Positions 1 to 12,428 of a DNA stretch of 58,679 nt are shown in pieces. The notes under the pieces were generated by a model. It made no database searches and was not told the DNA's origin. It was given only the letters and a program-made list of their open reading frames with translations. This DNA is from Betaproteobacteria bacterium (GTDB lineage Bacteria; Pseudomonadota; Gammaproteobacteria; Burkholderiales; Burkholderiaceae_A), in the NCBI GenBank assembly GCA_016868305.1, contig VGHK01000011.1, positions 1-58,679 of the forward strand, in the 5' to 3' direction. The position numbers were made by a program, and so were the translations under genes. Position 1 is the first letter of the stretch. Each line of letters begins with the position of its first letter.

Positions 1-3478
<3,478 letters not shown>

Positions 3479-3479
<1 letters not shown>

Positions 3480-4330
3480 TGAGCCCCTCAGTGATCAGCC
3501 CGCCTTCGGCCAGAGCCGTTGACCCGCGCTATGCGGAGCGGCGCGGTCAGATTGAGCATTACTTTGACCGCACTGCAGCCCAGGCCTGGGCGCGCCTCAC
3601 CTCCGATGCGCCGGTCAGTGGCATTCGGGCCACCGTGCGGGCCGGGCGGGAGGCTATGCGGGCTATGATCGTCTCTTGGCTGGGTACCGAACCTGCCACC
3701 GCAGACATCGCCCGCAGTCCCGCCTACGGCCAGCGGCTCATCGGCCGAACCCTTTTGGACGCGGGCTGTGGAACAGGGCTCTTGTCCTTTGATGCTGCCC
3801 GATTGGGCGCCCGTGTCACGGCGATCGACCTTTCCCCCACCCTGGTGGGCCTTGCCAGTCAGCGACTGCCGTCAGACCTTGGCACGGGCAGTGTTGTTTT
3901 TCGATCGGGTGACATGCTCGACCCTGCCTTAGGCCATTTTGACCATCTGGTGGCGATGGACTCGTTGATCCACTATGCCCCCGAACAGGCTGTGGCCGCA
4001 CTGTCCACGCTTGCCCCTCGGGTGCGCAGCAGCATGGTCTTTACTTTCGCACCAAGTAATCCCTTGTTGCAGGTCATGATGATGGTGGGAAAGTGGTTTC
4101 CCCGTGCAGACCGCTCGCCTGCGATTGTGCCGGTGCGGTTTGACAGACTCTGTCGTTTGCTACGTGACTCGGCGGCCTTGGCCGGTTGGACAGTCGGCCG
4201 GCGCCAGAGGGTCTCGCGTGGGTTCTATACCTCTGAAGCGGTCGAGCTTCTGGCGCCCATAGGCGAACACCGGGCAGCCACCATAGACTGTGATGCCGCG
4301 AAAGGGCATCCGTCTGGAGTTGTGCAGTGA
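3479..4330 (+). CDS. bchM: Magnesium-protoporphyrin IX O-methyltransferase (BchM)
   Basis: Transfers a methyl group from S-adenosylmethionine to the ring C propionate of Mg-protoporphyrin IX, giving the monomethyl ester that AcsF cyclises. The class I methyltransferase SAM loop DAGCGTG is at residues 94-100. At 283 residues it is longer than the usual 225-235; the surplus seems to lie at the N-terminus and in a loop near residues 70-90, just before the SAM motif. The ATG shares one base with the bchL TGA, and the end overlaps the GTG start of lhaA. Function follows from the motif and its place between bchL and lhaA. Confidence 0.94.
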
Positions 4331-5805
4331 GCACCGAGTCTTCCTCCGTGAAATCGCTGACGGGGCTGCAGGCACTGCGCAGCCTTGCCTTTGTGAACCC
4401 GCGGCGCTGGGCACAGATTGATCCTCGGTTTCTGCCATTTGCCGACCTGGCAACGCCTGATCTGCCCATGTCGCGTCTGCTGCGCCTTTCGTTGTTTCAG
4501 GTATCAGTGGGCATGGCCATGGCACTCATGGTGGGCACGTTAAATCGCGTGCTGATCGTGGAACTTGGGGTTGCGGCCTGGCTGGTTTCTGCCATGGTGG
4601 CCCTGCCCCTACTGATTGCGCCCTTTCGGGCTCTGGTGGGCTTTCGATCTGATACCCATAAGTCGGTGCTGGGATGGCGTAGGGTGCCCTATATCTGGAT
4701 GGGAACCATTCTGCAGTTTGGGGGGCTGGCCATCATGCCCTTTGCGCTTATCTTGCTATCAGGTGACACCCATTGGCATAGCGCGATCGGCCCAGCAAGT
4801 GCGGCCTTGGCATTTCTGCTGGTAGGGGCGGGCATTCAGACCGTGCAGACCACAGGGCTGGCACTGGCTACCGACATTGCCTCAGAAGAAAACCGTCCTC
4901 GGGTGGTAGCCATGATGTACACCATGCTCTTGGTGGGCATGGTGGTCTCGGGTATTGCCTTTAGCCTGCTTTTGGCGGACTTTAGTAAGTTCAGGCTGAT
5001 TCAGGTCGTACAGGGTTCCGCATTTGTGGCCATGGTGCTTAATGTCATTGCCCTCTGGAAGCAGGAGGCGCGCATGCCTGCGAAGACCGCACCGCACCTG
5101 CCAAGGCCGGGTTTTGCCGAGACATGGCAGCGGTTCGTAGGCCAGCCTGGCCATCTACGGTTTCTCGTGGCGCTTTTTTTGGGAACGGCCGCCTTTAGCA
5201 TGCAGGACATTATTCTTGAGCCCTACGGTGGCGAGATTCTGGGCCTGAGCGTCTCGGCCACCAGTCTGCTGACTGCCGTTATGGCAGTGGGTGCCTTGCT
5301 GGCCTTTGCCGTTTCCGCGCGCCTGCTAAGCAAAGGAATCAACCCGCATCGATTATCTGCCTTGGGAGTTGTGGTCGGCCTTGTTGCATTTGCCCTGGTG
5401 ATCTTTGCCGAACCGCTCGCGTCTGCCAATACCTTTCGCCTGGGAACCTTTCTGATCGGGTTCGGTGCCGGACTCTTTTCGGTGGCAACACTTACGGCTG
5501 CTATGGGTCTGGATGCCGAGGGCTTCACAGGCCTCGCTCTGGGGGCTTGGGGTGCCGTACAGGCCACTGCCGCTGGTATTGCCATTTTTCTGGGGGGCGC
5601 TCTGCGCGACTTCTTTAGCGTACTGGCAACCTCGGGTCGACTCGGCGAGGTGCTGACCTCCCCCGGGGTGGGCTACAGCCTTGTCTATCAGGTGGAGTTG
5701 GTCTTGTTGTTTGCAACGCTTGTGGCCGTGGGACCTCTGGTGCGAATCTCCAGAGCCCAGGCCGCAGCATCGAAGAAATTTGGTCTGGCCGAATTCCCCG
5801 GCTAG
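4327..5805 (+). CDS. lhaA: PucC-family light-harvesting complex assembly protein (LhaA)
   Basis: Polytopic inner-membrane protein of the BCD/PucC branch of the major facilitator superfamily, with about 12 hydrophobic segments across 492 residues. LhaA is needed for assembly of light-harvesting complex 1 and has been proposed to deliver bacteriochlorophyll to it. The short conserved run RRVPYIWMG lies near residue 118, as in PucC and LhaA proteins. The start is a GTG overlapping the bchM TGA (GTGA). The gene lies between bchM and puhA, the usual proteobacterial order. Its position upstream of puhA favours LhaA over the LH2-specific PucC. Confidence 0.93.
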   Translation: MSTESSSVKSLTGLQALRSLAFVNPRRWAQIDPRFLPFADLATPDLPMSRLLRLSLFQVSVGMAMALMVGTLNRVLIVELGVAAWLVSAMVALPLLIAPFRALVGFRSDTHKSVLGWRRVPYIWMGTILQFGGLAIMPFALILLSGDTHWHSAIGPASAALAFLLVGAGIQTVQTTGLALATDIASEENRPRVVAMMYTMLLVGMVVSGIAFSLLLADFSKFRLIQVVQGSAFVAMVLNVIALWKQEARMPAKTAPHLPRPGFAETWQRFVGQPGHLRFLVALFLGTAAFSMQDIILEPYGGEILGLSVSATSLLTAVMAVGALLAFAVSARLLSKGINPHRLSALGVVVGLVAFALVIFAEPLASANTFRLGTFLIGFGAGLFSVATLTAAMGLDAEGFTGLALGAWGAVQATAAGIAIFLGGALRDFFSVLATSGRLGEVLTSPGVGYSLVYQVELVLLFATLVAVGPLVRISRAQAAASKKFGLAEFPG

Positions 5806-5832
5806 CCCTTGTTATCGCTAAGGAGAGTGACC

Positions 5833-6627
5833 ATGGGAACAGGTGCAATTACGCAGTACATCGATGTAGCGCAGGTGGTGCTCTACATGTTCTGGATCTT
5901 CTTTTTCTGGCTGGTTGTCTACCTCACGCTAGAGAGCAAACGCGAGGGATTCCCCATTGAGCATGACCGGCCTGATGGCTCAGTGCGCCGTGAAGTGGGC
6001 TTTCTGCCAATGCCCTCGCCAAAGGTCTATAAGACGAAGTTCCATGGCGACTTCGTGGCGCCCCACGAACGGGACTTCGAAGACCCCATGCCCCCTGGAA
6101 AGGCTATTGGCCCATTTCCCGGTATGCCCTTAGAGCCTACTGGCGACCCCATGAATGCCGGTGGTATTGGCATTGGCCCGGGCGCCTATACGCGTCGCAT
6201 GGATGTCACCGACAAGACCTGGGAAGGTCATGACAAGATCGTGCCCTTGCGTACCGATGCACATTTTGGCCTGGCTAAGCAAGACCTAGACCCCCGTGGC
6301 CTTACGGTCTTAGGTGCTGATAATCAGGCCGCGGGCACCGTAACTGATGTCTGGGTGGATCGCTCCGAGCACATGATTCGGTTTCTGGAGGTGAAGACTC
6401 AGGGGGGGCGCACGGCGCTGCTGCCCATGAACTTCTGCCGCGTACGCCGTGACCGCATCAAGGGCAATCGCGTCACTGTGGAATCCATTCTGGCAGGCCA
6501 GTTTGAAGGGGTTCCGGGAACCGCCCATCCCGAAAAGGTGACGCTGCTCGAAGAAGAAAAAATTATGGCCTACTTTGGTGCCGGTACTCTGTTTGCCACA
6601 CCGTCCCGTCGTGAGCCGCTGATATGA
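5833..6627 (+). CDS. puhA: Photosynthetic reaction centre subunit H (PuhA)
   Basis: H subunit of the type II photosynthetic reaction centre. It caps the cytoplasmic face and assists proton delivery to QB. One transmembrane helix is visible at about residues 14-32 (rich in Phe, Trp, Leu and Val), followed by a cytoplasmic beta-rich PRC-barrel domain. The 264-residue length is normal. The frame is open back to a TTG at 5809, but the ATG at 5833 is preferred because AAGGAG lies at 5820-5825 and the protein then begins MGTGAITQYIDVAQ, as is typical. The stop overlaps the puhB start as ATGA. Confidence 0.96.
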   Translation: MGTGAITQYIDVAQVVLYMFWIFFFWLVVYLTLESKREGFPIEHDRPDGSVRREVGFLPMPSPKVYKTKFHGDFVAPHERDFEDPMPPGKAIGPFPGMPLEPTGDPMNAGGIGIGPGAYTRRMDVTDKTWEGHDKIVPLRTDAHFGLAKQDLDPRGLTVLGADNQAAGTVTDVWVDRSEHMIRFLEVKTQGGRTALLPMNFCRVRRDRIKGNRVTVESILAGQFEGVPGTAHPEKVTLLEEEKIMAYFGAGTLFATPSRREPLI

Positions 6628-7301
6628 AGGCGCAGAGTAACGGCCACGAACACGAGTTCGAGCCCGAGTACGGGCTGCCTGAGCGCCTGCCCGCGCAGGA
6701 GCACATCCTCTGGCAGGGCAGTCCGCATACCGGCCTTGTCTTTTGCGAGGTTTTTCATGCCCGAGCGCTCGCTGTGTATTTTGGCCTCATTCTTGCGCTG
6801 CGCGGTGCCCATCAGTTCAGCATGACAGGCTCGTGGGCCGAGGCCTTTGCTGCCGCTACCTGGCTTGCTCCTCTGTTTGTTCTTGCCCTGGTACTTTTCT
6901 GGGCCCTGGCCTGGCTGGTGGCAAAGACCACGGTCTACACCATTACCGATCGGCGGCTGGTCATGCGCGTCGGGATCGTTCTATCGCTGACCTTCAACAT
7001 TCCGCTGTCACGACTGCAGTCGGCCGATGTGCGGCATATTGGTTCGAAGGGCGCAGGAGAGATCGCCCTGACACTCAGGCCCGAGGACAAGATTGCCTAC
7101 TTTCATCTCTGGCCACATGCGCGGCCATGGCGCTTTGCCCATCCCGAGCCCATGCTGCGGTGTCTGCCAGCTGTTGCCGGTGTGGCCGAGCTGCTGCGGC
7201 AGGCATGGACAAAGGCTCAGGCAGAGCTACCCGTACGGCAGACCCATGAGCCCTCTGCTGATAGACCGCGCCGCTCCTTCTCGGATCTTGAGGCCGCCTG
7301 A
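6624..7301 (+). CDS. puhB: Photosynthetic complex assembly protein PuhB
   Basis: Membrane protein required for reaction-centre assembly. It contains two central hydrophobic segments (about residues 48-66 and 77-100) followed by a PH-like domain; the stretch YTITDRRLVMRVGIV at about 109-123 is characteristic of bacterial PH-domain membrane proteins. The 225-residue length fits the family. It is translationally coupled to puhA through ATGA, and puhC follows after a single base. Family and context agree well. Confidence 0.92.
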   Translation: MKAQSNGHEHEFEPEYGLPERLPAQEHILWQGSPHTGLVFCEVFHARALAVYFGLILALRGAHQFSMTGSWAEAFAAATWLAPLFVLALVLFWALAWLVAKTTVYTITDRRLVMRVGIVLSLTFNIPLSRLQSADVRHIGSKGAGEIALTLRPEDKIAYFHLWPHARPWRFAHPEPMLRCLPAVAGVAELLRQAWTKAQAELPVRQTHEPSADRPRRSFSDLEAA

Positions 7302-7302
7302 T

Positions 7303-7767
7303 ATGTCAGACCGACTCGTCTCACGGCCACAGGTGGAAGGCTGGCCCTTAATTGGCCTTGCAGTGCTCGTGTTGGGGAGTATTTTTCTGGCTGCCTTCTC
7401 GCAATGGCAGAAGCAGCAGAACCTGCCGGGCCCTGTGGTCGATACCCTTGCGATGCGTACCCTCATTTTCGCCGATAGCCGCGACGGAAATATTGCCGTT
7501 ACCGATGCGGCTACGGGTGAACGCCTGCCTGCTATTGAAGGGGAGGCGGGGTTTGCGCGTGGCGTGCTGCGCAGCCTTGCCCAGGCCCGGCTGCGTGATG
7601 GCGGAAGCCCACAGACTCCCTTTGTACTGGTTCGGCTGTCAGATGGCTCCCTGCGACTAAAAGACCCCTGGACCCAGCGTGAGGTTGACCTCACCACGTT
7701 TGGCCCTTCAAACGTCGCCGTCTTTCAACCTCTTCTTGAGGTGCGTCAAACGCGACCGCAGTACTAG
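7303..7767 (+). CDS. puhC: Photosynthetic complex assembly protein PuhC
   Basis: Small membrane-anchored protein that helps organise the reaction centre-LH1 core. It has a single N-terminal transmembrane helix (about residues 16-34) and a soluble domain of about 115 residues that would be periplasmic. The frame extends upstream inside puhB, but the ATG at 7303, one base after the puhB stop, gives the normal length of 154 residues and places the helix at the N-terminus. The assignment depends partly on its position between puhB and acsF. Confidence 0.88.
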   Translation: MSDRLVSRPQVEGWPLIGLAVLVLGSIFLAAFSQWQKQQNLPGPVVDTLAMRTLIFADSRDGNIAVTDAATGERLPAIEGEAGFARGVLRSLAQARLRDGGSPQTPFVLVRLSDGSLRLKDPWTQREVDLTTFGPSNVAVFQPLLEVRQTRPQY

Positions 7768-7806
7768 CAACCATCATGCAGACAGACCACAAATAAGGAG
7801 CAGGCT

Positions 7807-8934
7807 ATGAACCCCCCTTCCCAAGATACCCTTGATACGGCTCGGTCAGTGGCCAAGGCAGCCGAGGCCGGATACGGCAGAACCGCGGACCGCGTGCCGA
7901 ACGAGGCTACTGCTCTGGCGCTGCAGGACACCCTGCTGACGCCACGGTTTTACACCACCGACTTCGCGGCAATTGATCGGCTCAATGTCGAGCCGATTCG
8001 TGAGGAGTGGGAGAAGCTCATGGCAGAGTTCGAGGCCGATAACAACGACGAGCACTTTCAGCGCCCCCCCGACATGCGGGGCGACTGCTCAAAGCTTCCC
8101 GAGGGCCTCTATCAGGAATTTCGCGAGTTTTTAATCAGCTCCTGCACCTCTGAGTTTTCGGGCTGCGTCTTGTACGCCGAGATAAAAAAGCGGGTCAAGA
8201 ACCCCGATATGAAACGGCTCTTTGGCTATATGGCCCGCGATGAGTCTCGACATGCCGGCTTTATTAACCAGTGGCTCAAAGACTTTGGCATTGGGGTCGA
8301 TCTTGGCTTTCTGACCAAGGCTAAAAAGGTGACCTACTTCAAGCCGAAGTACATTTATTACGCCACTTATCTTTCCGAGAAGATTGGCTATGCCCGGTAT
8401 ATCGCTATTTATCGGCAGATCGAGAAGCATCCCGAGCTGCGTTTTCACCCCATCTTTCTCTGGTTTGAAAAGTGGTGTAACGACGAGTTTCGTCATGGTG
8501 AAGCCTTCGCCTTGATCATGCGGGCTAACCCAGACCTGCTTCGTGGACTGAATCTCTACTGGATTCGGTTTTTTCAGCTCGCTGTCTTTGCCACCATGTT
8601 TGTGCGTGACCACAGCCGACCCGAGATGCATAAGGCCTTGGGCCTCAACCCCGCCGACTATGACCAGCGGGTATTTCACATTACCAGTGAGATCTGTAAG
8701 CAGGTCTTTCCCGTGACGCTGCGCTACGACACGCCGGAGTTTCTGAAAGGACTGCAGGCCCTGCGCGTTATTCAGGAATCGGTAGACCGAGCCAAAGAGG
8801 CCGGTGGCATAGGCAGCCTGCTGCGCCGCGGTGGGCTCGCGCTGCAGGCGGCCTGGGTTTTTGGGCGGCTCTATCTCCAACCGGTGCATCGTCAGCCATT
8901 GCCGGAGCAGGCGCGGCTTGCTCCGAGCTGGTAG
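7807..8934 (+). CDS. acsF: Mg-protoporphyrin IX monomethyl ester oxidative cyclase (AcsF)
   Basis: Di-iron monooxygenase that uses O2 to build the isocyclic ring E, turning Mg-protoporphyrin monomethyl ester into protochlorophyllide. The two carboxylate-bridged iron motifs are visible: DESRHAGF (E146, H149) and [10 protein letters not shown] (E227, H230). The 375-residue length matches proteobacterial AcsF. A good Shine-Dalgarno AAGGAG lies at 7795-7800, so it is probably translated independently of puhC, 39 bases upstream. Its presence means the pathway depends on oxygen; I see no BchE in the window. Confidence 0.97.
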   Translation: MNPPSQDTLDTARSVAKAAEAGYGRTADRVPNEATALALQDTLLTPRFYTTDFAAIDRLNVEPIREEWEKLMAEFEADNNDEHFQRPPDMRGDCSKLPEGLYQEFREFLISSCTSEFSGCVLYAEIKKRVKNPDMKRLFGYMARDESRHAGFINQWLKDFGIGVDLGFLTKAKKVTYFKPKYIYYATYLSEKIGYARYIAIYRQIEKHPELRFHPIFLWFEKWCNDEFRHGEAFALIMRANPDLLRGLNLYWIRFFQLAVFATMFVRDHSRPEMHKALGLNPADYDQRVFHITSEICKQVFPVTLRYDTPEFLKGLQALRVIQESVDRAKEAGGIGSLLRRGGLALQAAWVFGRLYLQPVHRQPLPEQARLAPSW

Positions 8935-8955
8935 CCACCTTAGTTATCACGCGCT

Positions 8956-9744
8956 GTGGCCAGTCCCCTGCACCTTTGGCTTCCCTTCGTCTTCGTGGTG
9001 GGGCTGTGGTGGCTCTCTACGGGGCTGATCCTGCGACTCGTTGACCGCGGGCGTTCGCCCAGATCCCCATCGGGAGTGCAGGGTCGGGGCCTGCTGGCCG
9101 CCTCATTTGCACTTGTCGTTGGGCTATCGGGTGTGGTTGTCACCCGTGAGATGACCACACCGGTTGGGGCCTATCTGGCCTTTGTCTCTGCCCTTTTGGT
9201 CTGGTCCTGGCAGGAGCTTACCTTTCTGCTTGGGCTGGTTACCGGGCCAAACCGTAAACCTTGTCCGCAGGTGCATGGCCTGCAGCGCGCCTGGCATGCT
9301 TTTCTTACCATTGCGCACCACGAACTGGCGATTGTTTTGCTTGGTCTGGCCGTAATAGTGCCAACCTGGGACGCGCCCAATCAGGTTGCTGCCCATACCT
9401 TTGCTGTACTTTGGGTCATGCGAATATCCGCCAAACTCAATCTCTTTCTGGGCGTGAAGAACTTCTACGAGGCTTTTCTGCCAGTGCCACTGCGCTATCT
9501 GCTCACCTATTTCTCTAAGCGATCAATTAACCTGCTGTTTCCGTTTAGCGTGGTGCTCGCGTCACTGGTGGCCATGTTGATTTGGAGCAATGCGCTAGCG
9601 GCGCAAAGCCCGTTTGAGGTGGCCGCGGCAAGCCTCGTAGGTACTATTTTGGTGCTTGCAGTCGTTGAACACATCATGCTGGTCGTTCCTTTTGCCCCGG
9701 ACCAGCTCTGGCGATGGGCGCTAAAAACCCCACCCGTGCCCTAA
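8956..9744 (+). CDS. puhE: Putative photosynthetic complex assembly protein PuhE (DUF3623)
   Basis: Polytopic membrane protein of 262 residues with about seven hydrophobic segments and a conserved WQELTFLLG motif near residue 76. The family is found almost only in phototrophic proteobacteria, and loss in Rhodobacter alters bacteriochlorophyll synthesis and photosystem assembly; the biochemical role is unknown. The start is a GTG at 8956, 21 bases after acsF. It is the last recognisable photosynthesis gene, and the next gene, pal, has its own ribosome-binding site after a 127-base gap. Confidence 0.9.
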   Translation: MASPLHLWLPFVFVVGLWWLSTGLILRLVDRGRSPRSPSGVQGRGLLAASFALVVGLSGVVVTREMTTPVGAYLAFVSALLVWSWQELTFLLGLVTGPNRKPCPQVHGLQRAWHAFLTIAHHELAIVLLGLAVIVPTWDAPNQVAAHTFAVLWVMRISAKLNLFLGVKNFYEAFLPVPLRYLLTYFSKRSINLLFPFSVVLASLVAMLIWSNALAAQSPFEVAAASLVGTILVLAVVEHIMLVVPFAPDQLWRWALKTPPVP

Positions 9745-9789
9745 ACCACCTGAACCTTAGGCGGGTTTTCTTGCCAAAAGACAGTCAAT

Positions 9790-9815
9790 CCCGCGCGCGA
9801 GCATCGGCGCGCGGG
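9790..9815 (+). terminator. GC-rich hairpin after the photosynthesis cluster
   Basis: A perfect 9-bp inverted repeat CCCGCGCGC / GCGCGCGGG encloses an 8-base loop between puhE and pal. No T-tract follows, so it is not a classical intrinsic terminator. It could act as an RNA-stabilising or pausing hairpin at the end of the puh transcript. Confidence 0.4.
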
Positions 9816-9871
9816 GTGATAATCACGTTATAGTTGCGTTTTTTCACCGAGTTTCTAAGGAGAACCCTAAG

Positions 9872-10417
9872 ATGAAATGGATTGCCTTTGCAGCTTCTCT
9901 GGCCGTTCTTGCGGGATGTGCCTCTAAACCCCAACAGTCCGCGGCTCCCGCTCCTGCCGCTGCCCCTGCGCCTATCGCTGCCCCCGCACCTGCACCCGCG
10001 CCTGCTGCGCCGCCGCGCGCCGCCGCAGCAACACCGGCCCCGTCTCCCGCGTCTCAGGCTCTCGAGCTAGCACGGTCTCGCATTATTGGGGTCGAACCCT
10101 CTGTTTATTTTGATTTTAATAAGTTCACTATCAAACCTGAATTCCAAAACACCGTGTCTGCCTTCGGTAACTACCTCGCGGTGGTTAAAAATTCGCGCAT
10201 GGTCATCGAAGGTAATGCCGATGAGCGTGGCACGGTGGAGTACAACCTTGCCCTTGGTCAGCGGCGTGCAGAGGCTGTGAGCGTGGCATTACAGGCCAAC
10301 GGTGCGAGCTCTGGCAGTATCGAAACCATAAGCTATGGAGAAGAGCGACCCCGCAATACCGGTAAGTCTGAGGCGGCCTTTGCTGAAAACCGTCGCGCCG
10401 ATATTGTCTTGAAATAA
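9872..10417 (+). CDS. pal: Peptidoglycan-associated lipoprotein Pal
   Basis: Outer-membrane lipoprotein of the Tol-Pal envelope-constriction system, binding peptidoglycan through an OmpA-like domain. The signal peptide ends in the lipobox LAGC (Cys16). An Ala/Pro-rich linker occupies about residues 24-66, and the OmpA-like domain about residues 75-181 contains the peptidoglycan-binding NADERGTVEYNLALGQRRA run. The Shine-Dalgarno AAGGAG lies at 9858-9863. Unusually, no tolQRAB lies upstream and no cpoB downstream: the left neighbour is puhE. A terminator follows. Confidence 0.96.
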   Translation: MKWIAFAASLAVLAGCASKPQQSAAPAPAAAPAPIAAPAPAPAPAAPPRAAAATPAPSPASQALELARSRIIGVEPSVYFDFNKFTIKPEFQNTVSAFGNYLAVVKNSRMVIEGNADERGTVEYNLALGQRRAEAVSVALQANGASSGSIETISYGEERPRNTGKSEAAFAENRRADIVLK

Positions 10418-10433
10418 GTTATTGGGTTGTCGG

Positions 10434-10461
10434 AAAAAATGCGGCGCAAGCCGCATTTTTT
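10434..10461. terminator. Bidirectional intrinsic terminator between pal and the OsmC gene
   Basis: A perfect 12-bp inverted repeat, AAAAAATGCGGC / GCCGCATTTTTT, with a GCAA tetraloop. The flanking A and T tracts make it work in both directions. It ends the plus-strand pal transcript and the minus-strand OsmC transcript, whose stop codon overlaps it. Confidence 0.9.
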
Positions 10462-10924
10462 ATTTCAGCCTTGGCTCGTCGACAGATCCTGTCTCCGAAG
10501 CACCGTCTTCAAAGAGCGTGAATTCGTGGCTTATCGCCGCGGTCATTCCCAGCATCTTTGTTGCGGAACAGTATTTTTTCTGCGATAGGTCAATGGCCCG
10601 TTCCACCAAATTTTCCCGCAGATTTCGTCCGTAGACTTTAAACAGGAACGTAATTTTCGTGAAGACCTTCGGGTCGGTTTCGGCGCGTTCCGCATGGGTC
10701 TCTACGTCGCAGCCGCGAATATCCAGGCCGCTCTTACGCAGAATTAAGACAACATCGTAGGCCGTGCAGGCGGCCGCGCCGGAGAGCACCACCTCCATGG
10801 GTCGCGGGCCAAGGTTGCGACCGCCCCCTTCTGGCGCGCCATCCATTACGAAACTATGACCCGACCCGGTTTCCGCAACAAAGCTCATGGTCTGACCACC
10901 AAGCCAGCGAATTGTGCAGTCCAT
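10460..10924 (-). CDS. OsmC family peroxiredoxin-like protein
   Basis: Small cytoplasmic protein of 154 residues from the OsmC/Ohr superfamily, closest in appearance to the YhfA type. The conserved central run EVVLSGAAACTAYDVV carries the cysteine (about residue 52) that in relatives works with a second cysteine in thiol peroxidase chemistry. A second Cys sits in IRGCDVETHAERAE (about residue 71). It is convergent with pal across a shared terminator. The substrate is unknown; the family reduces organic hydroperoxides, but YhfA-type proteins are poorly characterised. Confidence 0.85.
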   Translation of the reverse strand: MDCTIRWLGGQTMSFVAETGSGHSFVMDGAPEGGGRNLGPRPMEVVLSGAAACTAYDVVLILRKSGLDIRGCDVETHAERAETDPKVFTKITFLFKVYGRNLRENLVERAIDLSQKKYCSATKMLGMTAAISHEFTLFEDGASETGSVDEPRLK

Positions 10925-10972
10925 GCATTCCCCCCTAAATTACGAGTTCCAGCCCCTGAAAGAGATTTCGCG

Positions 10973-11002
10973 TTTAGCGTCTCTTGGTTGTCCGGCTAGA
11001 AT
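10973..11002 (+). promoter_or_regulatory. Candidate sigma70 promoter for the RodZ-like gene, nearly leaderless
   Basis: TTTAGC (10973-10978), an 18-base spacer and TAGAAT (10997-11002). The -10 hexamer ends 8 bases before the ATG at 11011, so the transcript would begin at or next to the start codon. Confidence 0.45.
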
Positions 11003-11010
11003 ACCCGTAA

Positions 11011-12375
11011 ATGAATCTGACCTCGCTCCTGGAACCACAGCTTCGCGCCATGGGACGACGTCTGCGCGAACAACGTCTTGCGCAAGACATCAACCCGCGG
11101 GCTCTTGAGACTGATCTTCGTACCACCCACAGACACCTCTTGGCGATTGAAGAGGGGCAGACCCGGCTGTTCTATTCGGACTCGTTCTTCTGTGATCTCT
11201 TCACTCGGTATGCCTTGGCCTTGGGATTCTCTGCCCAGGAAGCCCAAGACATGGTCGCTACGCTGCGGACCCCCATTCCTTCTACACCCCCCCCTGCACC
11301 CTCTACATCGCCTGAGGCTGCCTCTTTATCTCCCGCGCCTGCACCTGCTGCGGGCTCAGAATCCGGTACTCCCGGCGCATCCGCCCTTGTTGATGACTCG
11401 GCCTCGCCTGAATTGGCTTCCGACGAGACTTCTAACGCAACTTTCGACGCCACCCCTGTTTCCCTGCCCGAGACAGCGCCAGATAGCGCAACCCCGGCTT
11501 CCGAGCTGTCGCCCGAGACTGGCTCAGAGGCACAAAGTGTAGGGGGGCAGGAGCAGCTACCCCTGGCCGATGCCTTCCCGCCGCCGGAACCAGTTGCCGC
11601 GACTGTCGCAGTAACTGCGGCAGTGACAACCTTGCAAACGGGCAGTGCAGAGCAGGAGGCACGGGCGCCTGTATACGCTCAGGCCTCTGAGATTCGCTCC
11701 AAAGGCACTACACGAGGGGCCTCGAAAAAGACCTCATTGCCCACTCTTTTCTTTGTCTTTCTGGTTGCCAGCGTATTGGTCTTTTGGCTGGTCTCGCAGC
11801 AGGAAGAGGAACCGAAGACAGCCCCCTCGGTCTCGGCCGCGCCCGAAAGATTCGACAAGTCGGAGGCCAGCGAAAAGCCAGCCGCCTCCGCTCCCTCTGG
11901 TAGCAATGGGGTGTCTTCGCTGACCGGGCCACCAGCCGTTGGGGCTGGCGCTGTCTCCGGGAATGCGCCTGCTGCGGGGGCCCTGGCTAGTCCGATAGGG
12001 CAGACAGAAGACCCTTCCCTTAAGACGGCCGCTTCTCCTGCAGCGGTGCCGACTTCTGCAAACACCAGTGTCGCGAATGCGCCAGAGGGCGCCCCCGAGC
12101 TGGAACTTGTTTTTCGCATACGAGGATGGGTCTGGGTGCGAGAGGCAAATGACTCCGTGCGCGAGTTCGTTGTTTCTGAAGGGGGCGTGGTGCGGTTTCA
12201 GGAGATACCGATTTTTATTGTTCTGCCCGCACCCGACCAGATTGACGCCAAGGTCTTCGGCAGGTCTGTGTCTTTAAAGCGTACTGAAGAAGAGAAGAAC
12301 CACGGTCGGTATACCCGTACTATGCTGCGGCAGGCGGCCAACCTGGGTCGTCTCCCGCCTCCTCCCGCGAACTAG
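11011..12375 (+). CDS. rodZ: RodZ-like protein: HTH domain, single TM, C-terminal DUF4115
   Basis: Bitopic membrane protein resembling RodZ, which links MreB filaments to the elongation machinery. An Xre-like helix-turn-helix occupies about residues 14-90, starting with MGRRLREQRLAQDINPRALE. A Ser/Pro/Ala/Thr-rich linker follows, then one transmembrane helix at about 246-264, a second disordered linker, and a C-terminal beta-rich DUF4115-like domain from about residue 365 containing GWVWVREA. The 454-residue length exceeds E. coli RodZ (337) mainly because of the linkers. It stands alone rather than beside ispG and hisS, its usual neighbours. The ATG at 11050 is an alternative start. Confidence 0.82.
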   Translation: MNLTSLLEPQLRAMGRRLREQRLAQDINPRALETDLRTTHRHLLAIEEGQTRLFYSDSFFCDLFTRYALALGFSAQEAQDMVATLRTPIPSTPPPAPSTSPEAASLSPAPAPAAGSESGTPGASALVDDSASPELASDETSNATFDATPVSLPETAPDSATPASELSPETGSEAQSVGGQEQLPLADAFPPPEPVAATVAVTAAVTTLQTGSAEQEARAPVYAQASEIRSKGTTRGASKKTSLPTLFFVFLVASVLVFWLVSQQEEEPKTAPSVSAAPERFDKSEASEKPAASAPSGSNGVSSLTGPPAVGAGAVSGNAPAAGALASPIGQTEDPSLKTAASPAAVPTSANTSVANAPEGAPELELVFRIRGWVWVREANDSVREFVVSEGGVVRFQEIPIFIVLPAPDQIDAKVFGRSVSLKRTEEEKNHGRYTRTMLRQAANLGRLPPPPAN

Positions 12376-12428
12376 GGCCTTGCGCTTCGGTTATTGTAGG
12401 CAATGCAGTTTCTGCTGCGGCTGACCCG

